64,000 nt of DNA, taken from assembly GCA_947359465.1 (NCBI GenBank), contig OX375880.1, forward strand, positions 13,214,120 through 13,278,119, given 5' to 3'. The stretch comes from Metellina segmentata (taxonomy: Eukaryota; Arthropoda; Arachnida; Araneae; Tetragnathidae). Shown in pieces: positions 21,685-33,299 of this stretch. The notes beneath the pieces are model-generated. The model was given only the letters and a program-made list of their open reading frames with translations, searched no databases and had not been told where the DNA came from. The first letter of the stretch is position 1; the number at the start of each line of letters is the position of its first letter. The translations under genes and the position numbers were made by a program.

Positions 21685-22295
21685 AAAGGCCCGCCATAGA
21701 AAGAAAAGCATAAAAAAAAAATTGAAGATACATGTATTAAAAATGAAAGAGATCACCCTTTATATAAATCAGGATTTCATTAAGGTTAGACGTGAAATTA
21801 TTTATAAAAATTCATTTGAAATGTTTAAATCCATTTTTCTCAAAACTTAGATTTTTAAGTTTCATGCCCCATTTTCTCAGAATCTACTGAACATAATGAC
21901 TTAATATTTTTATGACATATTTGTGTTATATCTCTAAAGATTTTAACACGGGCATTTTTTGATTTTTTGAAAATTGGATTTTTTAGAAATTTAAATGTGT
22001 TAAAAAATGCTATCTAAAAAGTGATATTCAGTTAAAAATTTCTATAAAATTAAAATTTTTAAATAAAAAAAAGTGAGCTGTTAAAGTTTGTATAACATAT
22101 CAGTCTAACCACCATAAAAATTTTGTGTTGATTACTATTATAGTTATTGAGAAAAAGGGTCTTGAATTTCGTGAATTTAACATGGAGGAAATAGGGCCTT
22201 CCCGGTCCCCTTAACGTGCACCAGCACCCTTTGTAAACGACGGTTTTTGGTAGGATTAGAACTCGCAATCCTCCGATTGTTTGTACGTTACGACA

Positions 22296-22913
22296 GCGGC
22301 CATCTCTACTTTTATAAAAGGAAGTGGGTGTGTGGTCTGTACTGACGAATCTATGGCATTTACAATTATGGGATTTGGCACAGTAGTCCGAATTTTTTGA
22401 AATTTTTCTATGGCAGCCGAATTTTAAAATTTAATCTAGAACATTCAAAAATTAATTTATTGAAATTTAATTATTATTATTTTTTTCCAACAGCATAAAG
22501 AAATGACAGATTCTAATTTATTTTTTCCGTTTCATTTTCGGAGGAACGATTTTTCACGGACGAAAAAAACAAAAACAGATAAAGTTTCAACTGGAGTTGT
22601 GTAGTTCTTTTTTCTATCTCCTAGATCGTTAAAGATAGAGTAAAAATTTCAACGGATTTAAACCTGCGGAAAAGTTCTTGTGATATTCTTTAAATAAATA
22701 ATTTTTAACTAGTAAGTTTTATATTTTCCTCATGTGAATTTGAGATTCCTTCGCATCACGGATTCCATTTCCTGCGCTCGAACGATTCTAGCTAAGGAAA
22801 GTAAAACAAATAATCGGCATTGTTTGTTCTTTTTTTTTTAAATCAAAGATAGATTGTTATCGTTAGAGAGAAATATTGAAAATTTCAACGGATTTGAAAT
22901 CTGCGGAAAATTT
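22296..22913 (+). repeat. Helitron-like repeat family A, copy 1
   Basis: Begins TCTCTACTTTTATAAAAGGA after an A, as does the copy at 49690. The body holds two modules with CTATCTCCTAGATCGTTAAA, GATAGAGTAAAAATTTCAAC, GGATTT and CTGCGGAAAA. Non-coding. Helitron assignment is inference from the 5' TCTCTACT start; no CTRR end was fixed here. Confidence 0.65.
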
Positions 22914-23082
22914 TATTTAACGTTGTACTGAAGCAACACAACAGGCTGTTGATGACGGTTCGGGATCAATTCCAAAGGGAAAGATCCGATGACAACGATC
23001 ATAACATTATGAACGTCGGTCAGATGACGAGGTCACACCTGAGCTGGCACACCACTCTCCAAACTTCCACACCACGCCAACA
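22914..23082 (-). repeat. SINE fragment (no head)
   Basis: Tail and body of the dominant family, starting ATTTAACGTTGTACTGAAGC and ending at CCACACCACGCCAAC. 23083-23479 has no recognised feature. Confidence 0.85.
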
Positions 23083-23479
23083 CTATTACAGTCAGTACCG
23101 GCTCCATGGTCGCCTTGTTATAATGTCACTCCGCTTATATAGTCAGTTTTCTAAAGTTTTCTAGTCCCGTCTAACTTAAAAGAGAACATGTGTTAAAGCG
23201 CACAGCTTATAAAGTCATTTTATTTTCCTGGTTATCGGTTATACGATCGTTTTTTTAATCTTTTCAATGATTTTATCGTTTTTTTTTTTGAAAAATAGTA
23301 ATTGTTGTAACATTTCTTGAGGCGGGGAGCAACACAGGGAATGACCAAAAGAAAAAAAGTCCTCGAAAGATATGAATCTGCCAAGGTGTTCAACGTTGAT
23401 GAATGCGAACTTTTTTATCGGATCTTGCCAGACAGAATTCTTTGTTTCAGAGGTTAAAAATGTGCATGGGGAAAGAAAT

Positions 23480-23705
23480 ATAAGGAACGCTTAACCGTGT
23501 AGTGCTGTAGGCCTCGGCGTTGAGCTTACCATGAATTTGGACCAAGGTCCCAATCCATACCAAGAGAATCACCCCCAGTCCACAATTCCACCTCCGCGGA
23601 ACTTTACTGTGGGCACAATGCATTCTGGCAAGAGGCGTTCTCCAGGCAAACGCCAGACCCTATCATCCGAACGGTAGAGGGTGAACCTTGATCGTAGCTC
23701 CAGAG
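23480..23705 (-). pseudogene. Tc1-like transposase catalytic-core remnant
   Basis: On the minus strand from about 23690: [38 protein letters not shown], stop, FSWYGLGPLVQIHGKLNAEA. This is the core between the first and second catalytic Asp of Tc1-family transposases (GGGIxVWGxFSWxGxGPL). One stop replaces the usual Cys/Ala position. Ends are not visible. Confidence 0.8.
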
Positions 23706-24436
23706 AACCCGTTTAATAGAATTAATTTTTAAAATGTTCTTAAAAGTTTAATTATTTGTTTATGAGCATTGTATTCTGATAGGGAATATAATACTGCCAT
23801 AATTAAATATCTGTAGTGTAGTATTGTCCCGCATATATGGTCTGATTTTTCTGGACCGCTGAGCTGACCATATAACCGATACTGACTGTATGAGGATAAA
23901 TAGATTAGATTTATTCCTATGGCAACAAAAAGACAGGGAAAGACTTTTTTTTAAATCTGGAATAGCATTGGTAGACATTACATGTTTCGAACAATACCAC
24001 GAGCTCACGATTCGTTGTATCTGCTGACTTCGAAAAACATGCCGAGTGTTTTCCGAAACGAAGCATTTCAGAACCGGGGAGGGCATGCTTAGGGTAGGCG
24101 GGAAGCAAACAAACAAATGGCCGTGTGTGTGTGTGTGCGAACAGATTATGACTATAACTCACCTAGCTTCGTCTCTCCCCTCGACTGGCGCACATGCGCG
24201 CCATGTCGCAGTATTTGATCAAGTTTGAAATATGGATTTGGCAACGGGTCAGAATCGGAGCTCTGTTTCGAATGTGTTTGAATTTAACTAGTTTGGGATA
24301 GGGCAAACTGATTAATGATTTGGGAAATATCAATATTGAGTGCTGTTTGTTTGCTCGTGGTGAGTGTTATGTGATTTATTGTACCTTTAACCAAGGATTG
24401 GCGAATTCTACTGAAATCCAATCAACCGGAATTCTA
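23706..24436. other. No feature seen, short (GT)n
   Basis: A short GT run at about 24123-24138. Open frames here have no recognisable domain. Confidence 0.45.
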
Positions 24437-24600
24437 GGGTAGCTATTTTAATCAACGTCATACTTGAACAATGCATCGGGCTTTTGGCGACGGTTCGGAA
24501 CAACAAATGAAGTTGAAAGAAAAATTGACAGTAGAACTCCAATAATCCGGATCGCTTTGAGAAGAAAAGAAATCGGCAAAATCCGCATTTTAAAAGTTCC
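24437..24600. repeat. SINE tail fragment and Tigger-type end
   Basis: 24437-24500 is a minus SINE tail fragment (TTTTAATCAACGTCATACTT). 24526-24600 begins CAGTAGAACTCCAATAATCC and GGATCGCTTTGA, matching the left end of the TA-flanked MITE at 58168. Confidence 0.7.
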
Positions 24601-24904
24601 GCAAAAAAAAAGAAAATACAATCGAGGTCGTAAAGTTGAGGGTCAATGGGTTTTCGGGGGGATTGAAAGAGTATCCGGGAAAATATTTTTGGTTGCAGTT
24701 CACAATAGTTCGAAAGATACCCTCATTAAAGTTTTAACAGAATGGGTCGAACTTGGAACCACTATTCATTCCGACTGCTGGAAAGGATTCATGGGGGGAA
24801 AGGGGGTAGAGGATGCTGATCACATTCATTTAACCGTAAATCATTCTCTTACGTTCGTTCATCCGGTGTCAAAATGCCACACAAATACCATTGAAACAAT
24901 GTAA
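24601..24904 (+). pseudogene. Merlin (IS1595-type) transposase fragment
   Basis: KRKYNRGRKVEGQWVFGGIE, FLVAVHNSSKDTLIKVL and TTIHSDCWKGF give the ISXO2-like DDE core including the SDCW aspartate. Then HIHLTVNHSLTFVHP and HTNTIETM precede the stop (the family continues HTNxIExxW). N-terminal zinc region and first catalytic Asp are missing. Same family as the minus-strand copy at 26.5-27.5 kb but clearly diverged. Confidence 0.88.
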
Positions 24905-25607
24905 AGGCACGGATAAGGCCGGCTGCCTATACATAATAGGTAATAACAAGATTAAGATTCAAAATTTCGGATTTTTTTGTTGAAATAGGAGACCACGTTT
25001 CATTTTTATTTAACATATTCAAAAATTCGTGTGATGATTTGAAAAAGGATTATTTTGCTAAATTTTAGGAAATACTTAGGGATATGAATTGGGAGGAGTT
25101 TAAAGTAGTGGTTCAAAGCTCAACCCATTCCATTAAAACCAATTACTTCCTTTTGTCAAAAAAAATTTTCTTTTAAAGCATAATTTTTGAGGACGTTTCA
25201 AAAAATATATTGTTCTAAACGTTCTCAAATGTGTCTTGAAGCTTTCATTTTCCGTTGTAAAAAGAACTTCTTTTGTATAAAAACTTTTCAGTTTATGCGT
25301 ATTACTTTTTGTGGCATTTAAAAAAATATATATATTTTTTAAAACGTTCTCAAATGTGTTTTGATGTTTTCATTTTGTGTTGTAAAAAGAAAAATATTTG
25401 TGAAAAAAAAATACGTTTGAAATAATTCTTTCCTTGGCGACTTTAGAAGTTCGCCAAAAAATCTCCACGGCCGTTACCACCGCTATAAACATAGACTGTA
25501 GCTGTACCCTTTCCTGAAACCGCTTAAGAATCGAGCAAAAAACGCGAGTTTTCAATCCTGCAACGGCGGTCACATTTTTTAAATATGGAGAGATAAACTG
25601 GTGGAGT
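24905..25607. repeat. Repeat segments shared with 4.0-4.5 kb
   Basis: A block with AACGTTCTCAAATGTGT and TTTCATTTTSYGTTGTAAAA occurs twice (25217, 25342; 125 bp apart). 25430-25590 matches 4028-4128 and 4379-4460. Probably pieces of an unclassified non-coding element. Confidence 0.55.
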
Positions 25608-26529
25608 GGTAGCATCCGATACGTTAGGCCGCTAAAGTGATTTTTTACGCCAAATCAAGATGGCGGCCGATATAAACAATTCCAAGATGGCCGCCATAAA
25701 TCCACACCATAAACCTTTGCACAGTGCATAAATAATAATAATTTTTTTTTAATAAAAAAAAAAAGCAATATAAATTTTATTTGAAAACTTTCTACTACTT
25801 CAGTCTGGTTTTCTCTGAACATTTTCGCAATTTTGCATCATTTTCATCCTAGTTTTGTCCCTTAAAAAAAAAAATTCCAAAAAAAAAAAAAAAAAACCCT
25901 TAAAAATTTTTAAAAAAATTTAAAAAAAAAACGCGATTTTTTTAAAAACGTCCGGTTTTTATCAATTTTGAATTAGAGACTTTGCAATGCATAGAAAATT
26001 CAAAACAAGGAATCTTTTAAAAATAAGTTCGTTTTTTTCTGTGATCATGATAATCCACAAGAAGGATTTTTATGAGAAAAGAAAAAAATTCTGCTATCTA
26101 TAAGTGTGAAAAAATATTTTTTCACAATTTTTCTAGCAATTAGCATTACATGAGCAACTCAATGGGAATATTCCTGGTTTTAGAGCCATATATGAAAAGC
26201 AAAACAAATTTTTTTATTGTAACGACTTTACAAAAGGAAATTGTTTTTTCGAGAAGTTAAAGCGTATTGCGCACAAGGTTTTAATGCGTTTAAACCAGTA
26301 TATCGGGAGAAATTTATTAGTAGATAAGTCACAGCGTATAACGCGCGATCCCCGCCTGCCGGCTACCTCGCCGACCCTCCGTGGCCGGCGAGAACCTTTC
26401 ACCGTTGGCTTCCATGCGTATGTCACCGTATTGGGTGCCCACCCAAGCATAGTCCAGTGTTTTTAATGTAACAAAAAGCTAAATAAAAATCAAACTTACC
26501 CTCATTCTCTTTCTTCAGTGTGATACAGT

Positions 26530-27468
26530 TTCACCACCTGTTCAATGAAATGTAAAAATTTCCTTTGGATTTCGGTTCCCAAATGTTGCCGCCGCCAGAT
26601 GTAAGCAGCAAGGTAACCGTCAAACTGTCCCTTAACGGCATTTGTTCCTTTAAGGGACCGCTTGACGGCACCCTACGTCCCCTCAATGGAGTTGGTATGG
26701 GCTCCTGTAGCCGGGTCCTTGAAATTCTGACTATGGTTGACAGTCACATGCTCGAATCGATAACCCTTGAACTCTATTTGTCCTTCGGGTTAGGGATACC
26801 AGCATATGACTTCCAACAGTCAGAAATTATAGTAGTTCCTGGCAAAATCCTGCTCCGAATCACTTCAGCCAAAACTTTCTTGCTACTATTTTTCACTACA
26901 ACCATAAAACATTTATCCGTCCCTCGTTCAAGTCCTCCAAACACCCATTTACCCTCCACTTTCTTACCCCTGTTATACTTCCTTTTACCAAACTTGCTCT
27001 CATCAATTTCAACAGTCTTTCCTGGTCCGCCAATCTTTTCATTCAACTCCAAACAAGCATTCAAACAAACTTCTCTACAAAAATTATACCAGTCAGTCAT
27101 AGTATGGGACGCCACATCCATTTCATTCATAACACAATTAATTGGCGTATCATTCACAAAATACCACGTAATCATCAGAATCTTGCATATGTGTAATTTA
27201 CTACTTTCAAACTAAGTTCCCTTTCGCACAGATTTAGTACGCGTGTGTCCATTCTTTCTACATTTCCACTCAATCTATCACCTGCATCCTTTCTTAATGT
27301 TAAAATCATATCATTCTCACATGACGGACATTTCATTCTCTTCCCAATCAAACCAACTTTCTGACACCATTCAATCACTTTCATATCTTCGGGATTAGCT
27401 AATGAATCCCGATACATGTTTGCAAAAAAAAACACATTCAAACGTTCGGTAACACCATCCACTGCCAT
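26530..27468 (-). pseudogene. Merlin transposase, several breaks
   Basis: Starts MAVDGVTERLNVFFFANMYR at 27468, with MKCPSCENDM as part of the N-terminal zinc ribbon. Near 27240 it shifts frame, and a TAG sits where KGTxFESSKLH is expected. The open core 27175-26774 has VEIDESKFGKRKYNRGKKVE (first catalytic Asp/Glu) and TTIISDCWKSYAG. A one-base loss near 26775 and a TAG in the place of Trp in HTNSIEGTxGAVKRSLK follow. YLAAYIWRRQH and an alpha-helical tail finish it near 26530. Inactive. Confidence 0.9.
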
Positions 27469-27498
27469 ATCAAATCAATTGAGGAGAAGTGAGCAACA

Positions 27499-27775
27499 AA
27501 TGGGGGAAAAAAATTCTAAATTCCAATCTGCAATTTCAAAAATTAAATTTAATCCAAAAAAAATAGCGAAATTTAAATCAAAATTTAAATTAAGGAACAA
27601 AATAAAAAAATTGTAACTTACAATCCTGCAATTCCCAAACTCAAAAATGGGGAAAAAAAATTCTAAATTCCAATCTGCAAATTCAAAAATTAAATTTAAT
27701 CCCAAAATTTTTTTTCGAAATTTAACTTAATAAAAAATAAAGAAGTTGTAACTTACAATCTGCTTTTCAAACTTA
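27499..27775. repeat. Two-copy tandem repeat, about 146 bp, inside Merlin
   Basis: TTCTAAATTCCAATCTGCAA, AAATTAAATTTAATCC and TTGTAACTTACAATC occur in the same order in two adjacent units (27499-27644, 27645-27775). Confidence 0.8.
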
Positions 27776-28047
27776 TCTCGAGAAAATAAAGAAATTTAAT
27801 TTTTCCAATGAAGAGCACAACAAGAGCAATGAACAATTTCAAAGACTTTTTAAATTTAAATTCCGTTCTGCATTTTAAATAAAAGTGGAAGAACGTATTT
27901 TCTTCCTCAACCAATCATGAGACGCGTTTCTTATCGTCGGGAGAAAATCTCTAGGGTTGCCTTAAAACTCTAAGAAAACGCAAAAACGGGAAGTTTACCA
28001 CATTTGGCTATACATCGCCCGAAAGTTGTAACGTATCGGATGCTACA

Positions 28048-28936
28048 TACCACCCTCACAATCAAACAATTTTAATGCAAACAATTATCCGATTTTCATC
28101 AAAAGGTTTACAGTTGGAAAAATCGTATTTTGTATAAAAACTATTCAAAATTAGGATTTCTCACAATAATTTTCATAAAGCACTTTTCTTGAAATCTTTT
28201 TCAAAGAACTTTTGTGATCGAAGCCTTGCTATTACGAATCCTGAGAATATTATTTTTGTACAAGTTTACATAAATACTATCAAATTCTAGAGATGTTTGC
28301 AATTATATTTTACGTTCTAGCAAACAGATTTACTTCAGACAAATATTTTTACTGTATTTATTCATTTGGTTTATAGATTTCATCAACTTTATTCTAAAAT
28401 GTTTGAGTTTTATTCGACTCGTGAAAGAAAAATAAGGCAGACAAGGTGTATAACTGAATTGAGACTAATAAAATTTGTACACTTGCCACTTAGAATTATT
28501 TTCATATTAAGTTACTTCCACTGGATCGACTTATAAAAATTCATTCTATATACTCTTCTTTTTGTTCTCACATAAATATGAAGATTATTTACGTACTTTT
28601 AGGAACACATGAAAATGATATCGCAGCAACTCAAACGATTAAAAGTAGTCGATTACGTTAATACAAAACGATTAAAAAGTGGTGGAATTTTCAAAAATTC
28701 GGTAGTGTTTGTTTTTAAAGTTCTGTGGAAATATAAATTTCATGACGCATCATTACTTGTTTGTTTTGTTACAAGATGAGTAATTGTGATTAAGTTAAAA
28801 TTTTTTATTAAAATATGAAGTGGTAAACTTTCGGGTCTCTTTCTTTACTGCCATCTGTCGGGCATACCGGAAACAATATGCCTGGTAAGATGACGCTCAA
28901 CTACAAGCACTAACGAATAGTTCGTTGTGCTGCTCC
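28048..28936. other. AT-rich, no feature seen
   Basis: No repeats, coding similarity or element ends recognised. Confidence 0.5.
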
Positions 28937-29448
28937 AGGGTAAGGTAATTTTAATGAACGTCGTACTAGAGTAACACTAAAGAAAAGAGCAGAGGACAAC
29001 GCCATGTAATTTTGAACCACGGTCAGCTGACGAGGATTCGGACTAAGACTTGTCCAAAACAAGCAGGAGGCCACGATAGCTCAAATAGTAGGTAGGTATT
29101 TGAATAACGTCGTACTGGAGTAACACAACTGGCTATTGACAATAGTCCGGGATTAACACCGAAGTGAAAGATCCGTGGACAACACCATGGTCAGATGACG
29201 AGGCAATACCAGAGTTGCCATCCCACTCAAGATTTCCACACCACGCCAACATGAGTGACCAAATATTAGAGTAGCGGAATATCAACTGGTAATTAATCCA
29301 CGTCGCACTGAGGCAATACAACGGGCTATTGGCGACGCTCCGTGACCAAGTACGACCTTTGCTCTAGTTAATGAAAAATTACCAATTACCAGACGCCTCT
29401 ACACCATGCGCTTGCAGACATCCATACACTGACCCGGATTCGAACCAG
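28937..29448 (-). repeat. SINE fragments
   Basis: Minus fragments at 28937-29035 and 29093-29262 (both with the AACGTCGTACT tail) and a mixed piece at 29283-29395 ending in a plus-strand tail AAAAATTACCAATTACC. Confidence 0.75.
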
Positions 29449-29768
29449 GTAATGGTAATTTTATAATTAACGTCTTATTAGAGCAACACAATGTGCTATT
29501 AACGACAGTCCGGGATCAATCCACCAAGGGAGAGATTCGAGGACAACACCTCGTAATTGTGAACCATGGTCAGATGACGAAGCAACAATTGAGCTGACAA
29601 CCCACCCTCCAAACTTCCATACCAACCCAATGTGAGGACTTTCGGCCATGACAGATTTAAGGTGCACCGGCCGCCTCTACAAAATAAGCTTACAAACATC
29701 CATGCCCGGATTCGAACCAGGAACCTACATATCTAGAGGATAACACCTTAACCACCTGACCAGATGGT
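29449..29768 (-). mobile_element. tRNA-headed SINE, near full length
   Basis: Tail GGTAATGGTAATTTTATAAT at the left, body with GGTCAGATGACGAAGCAACA, head complement GGATTCGAACCAGGAACC (box B) and CACCTTAACCACC at the right. Confidence 0.9.
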
Positions 29769-29815
29769 CGGTAGCCTTTGAGGCAAAAGGAAGGGTTGTG
29801 GCCACAATAAATCAA

Positions 29816-29995
29816 GGCAGGTATTTTAATTAACGCTCCATACTGGAGGGCAATACAACTGGCTATTGGCGACGATCTGGTATCAAATCCAAATGGAAAG
29901 ATCAGTGGACTTCATTTTGAACCACGGTCAGATGACAAGGTGACACCACAGTAACATGAGGATACGACAGATTTAACATGCACCAGCCTCTTGTT
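29816..29995 (-). repeat. SINE fragment (no head)
   Basis: Begins GGTATTTTAATTAACG and ends ACATGCACCAGCCTC, with a deletion in the body. Confidence 0.75.
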
Positions 29996-30084
29996 CCCAA
30001 GAATAAAAAGGTCATACCACCAATGGAGCAAGGCGTGTTTAGATACTACCCCCAATTCAGTTACTTCACTCTAGATGTACTTAT

Positions 30085-30475
30085 CCGTAAGGCCGGTCTG
30101 AGGCCCATGTGACAAGTGCGGTTGCATCGGGCACTAAGATTGGGGACGCCGGGCAGGGCCATTTCTGGGGTTGGACCCCGCCAAGGGCACCCGTAATGAA
30201 GGGGCGCCGGTTTACGTAGTGAAAGATCGCAGTAAAAAACGCCTTCACACAGAGGCAGCAGAATTTCTGCTTTTCCAACGAATATATAATAATGACAAAG
30301 ACAGAATCAAATATTCTAGTCGGAGGGGGAAGCATTTGTCAAGCCAATTTTGTGTGTAAAGAACTTCAGAGGGAAAATTTCAACTTTGAGTGTGTTTTAG
30401 ATGTGATTGAAAACATCAAAACTTTCTTGGAAAGTACGAGATCGGAGAATGGTATAAAAATGTCACTAATGTGAT
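30085..30475 (+). repeat. Possible hAT-type remnant
   Basis: AGGCCGGTCTGAGGCCCATG and TGCGGTTGCATCGGGC resemble the ends of hAT elements carrying ZMYM-like transposases. The plus frame to 30474 (FVCKELQRENFNFECVLDVI, then ENIKTFLESTRSE) resembles the middle of such transposases only weakly. No right end was found. Confidence 0.3.
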
Positions 30476-31420
30476 CATTTATTTTTTCCTTCAAAACGGG
30501 ATATCTACTAATTTTTAGGTAATATGAGTATTCAAGAAAACACTTATTTCTTTACAGTTTTTATTTATGCGGTCTTATATTTTCTGAAGAAAAAATTTGC
30601 TTAGGTATATTTGGTGTTGATATTAAAAGGGTCCGAACAAACCACAAAAATCGTCAAATTTTCGATTTTTTTTTTATTATTTTAAGAAATTCTCTCTCTC
30701 TCTCTCTCTCTGTATATTGTTGCTTAAAATGACGTCTAAATCATGTTTCTATCTTAATTAGAACTAGAGATGTAATAATTTTTGTGGTGCATTGTTTTGA
30801 AAATTTAACTCTTGATAGTTGTTGTCATGGCAACAACATTTGTCTTTAGAACTTTAAATGCGTTTTCATCCATGATACTTTTTTTCAAGATTTCCTGTAT
30901 TCAAATTGCTCTAAGTCGAAAACCGATAAAGTTTAAGGGTTGAAATTTTGAATATATATTTTTCAAACATACTTTAATTTTGATTCAGCAAATTTGAAAC
31001 AAATATTTACTTTTAAAAATATGACTTTTTTAAGAAAAAGTACCCTTAAATTTTCATTCAAATATTTTTTATTAATTAATAGTTTTTAAATTGCTGAATC
31101 AAAATTAAAGTTTACAAATTTGTGAATAATTTACTGCAAGAATTTTGAAAATGGATCAAGAATATTTTGAGTTTTAGCAATTCAAAATAACCTCTCTTTT
31201 TTTCAAAAAATTGTATTTAAAAATTTTTTAAAAACTTTTGGAAAATTTTGTATTGTGATTTCGCTTATTAGTTAAATGGATAATCAGTACAAAAAAATTC
31301 AAAATTAATTAATAATTTTTTTTTCAATGTGTCTTGGACCCCCTTAAATAAAAAAATGAAATTCTTTGCAGGATTTTTTAAAATTTACTTTTGTGTTTTA
31401 TAAACGGGTATTTGTATAAG
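30476..31420. other. AT-rich, (TC)n microsatellite at 30690-30712
   Basis: Apart from the TC run nothing is recognisable. Confidence 0.5.
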
Positions 31421-32141
31421 TAGGGCAACTTTTTGCAAAGAATACAACTTTTTTTCACACGTTCTACGCTGCATGTAATGTACTAAAACCAAAATTCCTC
31501 CTACATGGGGTGTGTTGCAAGTGAGTTATAACCGCAACTTTTTAAATTTTATCTTAAAATTAATTAATATGAAATTACTATTTCATTTTTTGCCCTCTCA
31601 ATCAACACTTCGATCACGTGTGTCTGATCTTTCGAACGCCCAAGTATTGCGGATCAAACAAGTTCATGGAAAGAAGACGTTCGTCCTAACAGAAAGTGAA
31701 ATAAATCGATGAAGTACCTTAACACATTGGTTGGCACTCTTGAAAATCCTGAGGAAACTTGCATAATCGACTGCAGAGTTTGTGGGATGAGTGTCGATCA
31801 TCAATATGTTGTTCGCCTTGTAAAGACGTTTTAAAATCTCTGAATATTAAACGAAAGGATTTTGCGTTTCTGCTATCCGATACAGAACATTATATGACTG
31901 TAGCTGGCGCAGTTTTTCAATGTTAAAGAAATTACTGGCCAAAGATCGGCCATTCAACGTTCTGCATTTAATGATGTATTATAATACTGTTGTACACCAC
32001 TAAAATTGTCAATATATATTGAATTTTTTCATTTTTTACGAATATTTTATTTTAGATTTTAGTTTATTAAAAATAAATGCAACTTTAGGGAATGATAAAT
32101 GCAACTTTTCCCACTTTAACTGCAACAAAAAAGTTGCCCTA
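31421..32141 (+). repeat. TIR-bounded element with GCAACTTTT repeats (about 720 bp)
   Basis: Left TAGGGCAACTTTTTGC (31421) and right AAAAAAGTTGCCCTA (ending 32141) are inverted with TA at both edges. Further GCAACTTT motifs occur inside both ends. Interior frames (RSRVSDLSNAQVLRIKQVHG; later CIIDCRVCGMSVDHQYVV with a CxxC) may be a degraded zinc-finger protein. Superfamily not determined. Confidence 0.5.
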
Positions 32142-32725
32142 TTTATAAGTTAACATTAAAAGTACACTTATGTTTTGACATTGTTGAAATGAAGGCTTCA
32201 CATACGAGAAATTTAAGGCCCGGTGCACACACACGGGCTATCCCCAATAAAAAATCGTTGATCGCGAAAACGATGACAATAATTTTCTTGTGCTTAAGAG
32301 TTTCCGGAATTATCTATAATAAATACTTACTAAAAGATGAGGTCCGCCGGATTTTTTAAAATTTTCGTTCTTTTTGAACGTTTCCCAATGTATTTGAGTT
32401 TTAAGATTTTGAAACTAATTAAAACCTACCCGAGATCGACCATTTCCCAAGAGTCTGAGCGCATTAGCAACCTTGGCTATATAAAATGAGGTGCTCAATT
32501 CGCCATCGATAGAATGAAGAGATTTTGCAAAGCAAAAGGTCGGAAAATACACTTTTGATATTTCAATTTGTATAATTTTTTCTTCATTAGTGTTGAACAA
32601 GTGTTTTGTAAATCCCTAGCCACTGCGTGGCCAGCACGGCGTTGCTCGTGAGGTCAGGTGTGACACCAAAGAGGAGATAGAAGTCTATGGTGTGACCACA
32701 GCTCGGCTAAGCCCCGGTGATTACT
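32142..32725. other. Unassigned, one TIR-like fragment
   Basis: GGCCCGGTGCACACACAC at about 32217 resembles the end of the Harbinger-type MITE at 7495. No partner end seen. Confidence 0.4.
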
Positions 32726-32729
32726 ACGA

Positions 32730-33145
32730 GTTCCCATTTGGTTTGCTTTACAAACCAATGGGAACCAAAATGATTGATGGGAATTCGTAGCCTATTGGAT
32801 AACAGCCATCATGGCGTTGGTTTGCTTCGCAAACCAAATGTATATTCGTAGCCAATTGGAATAAATTACCTGGGAATTCAAATTTTGCTTGGCAAACCAA
32901 ATTTTGAACTATGGTTTGCTTTGCAAACCAACACCTAAGGTAACGCCGTGATGGGTTCGTCATTGTCAAACGCGGCCAGATTCGATAATAGCGCTCATGG
33001 CATTGGTTTCCGGCAAACCAAATGGAAATTCGTAGCGTATTGGAATTAATTCCCATTTGGTTTGCTTCGCAAATTGGATAACAGCCATAACGGAGTTGAA
33101 AGGTGGTGTTGGTTTGCTTCGCAAACCAAATGGGAATTCGGAATG
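32730..33145. repeat. Array of seven short palindromes
   Basis: GGTTTGCTTYRCAAACC-type hairpins at about 32737, 32817, 32880, 32911, 33001, 33053 (partial) and 33108. The best ones (TTTGGTTTGC-TTC-GCAAACCAAA) have a 10-bp stem and a 3-nt loop. Between them recur GGAATTCGTAGCCTATTGGA and AACAGCCAT blocks. An open minus frame (33152-32748) is produced by the repeat and is not a gene. Confidence 0.85.
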
Positions 33146-33299
33146 ACGTCACAATCTCTTGAGAAAATATAAATATTTAATAGAAAAACAAAAGAAAATA
33201 ATGTATATATCCAGTTTAAACGATCCCGCTTTTTCAAAAAAGAACTAAACAATGCCAGCCAAAATGTTTTTCTTTTGCTGAAATCGTAAGAGCTCAGAA

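Larger units (their letters stand above)
20330..22210 (+). mobile_element. Kolobok-like DNA transposon with TTAA duplication (1881 bp)
   Basis: Inverted termini GGGGACCGGGAAAGC (left) and GGGGACCGGGAAGGC (complement of right), flanked by TTAA at 20326-20329 and 22211-22214. TTAA targets with GG-rich ends fit the Kolobok superfamily. piggyBac also uses TTAA, but the encoded protein fragment argues for Kolobok. It carries a nested hAT MITE. Confidence 0.85.
20126..22290 (-). mobile_element. SINE split by a Kolobok-like element
   Basis: Minus SINE, second head type. Tail and body lie at 20126-20329 (ending CGACAGATTTAA). The head side, 22215-22290, reads CGTGCACCAGCACCCTTTGT and GGATTAGAACTCGCAATCCT. 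The 1.9 kb between is the TTAA-flanked element. Other copies read straight through AGATTTAACGTGCACCAG, so the gap is an insertion. Confidence 0.9.
25608..28047 (-). mobile_element. Merlin DNA transposon, degenerate (about 2.4 kb)
   Basis: Left GTAGCATCCGATACGTTA (25611-25630) and the right complement TGTAGCATCCGATACGTTA (28027-28045) form inverted ends, both near a GGTGG block. The Merlin transposase remnant lies between, on the minus strand. The exact 8-9-bp duplication could not be fixed. AT-rich filler includes a poly(A/T)-rich stretch at 25860-25930. Confidence 0.75.

Noticed and set aside
26565..27215. 216-codon plus-strand frame
   Set aside because: It is the reverse of the Merlin transposase remnant; the Merlin motifs are on the minus strand.
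32730..33145. CRISPR-like array
   Set aside because: Repeats are unequal, spacers are themselves repetitive, no cas genes are present and the DNA is eukaryotic.
32748..33152. 134-codon minus-strand frame with repeated WFAKQTN/LVCEANQ
   Set aside because: Explained entirely by the palindrome array; the repeated peptide is the translated hairpin.
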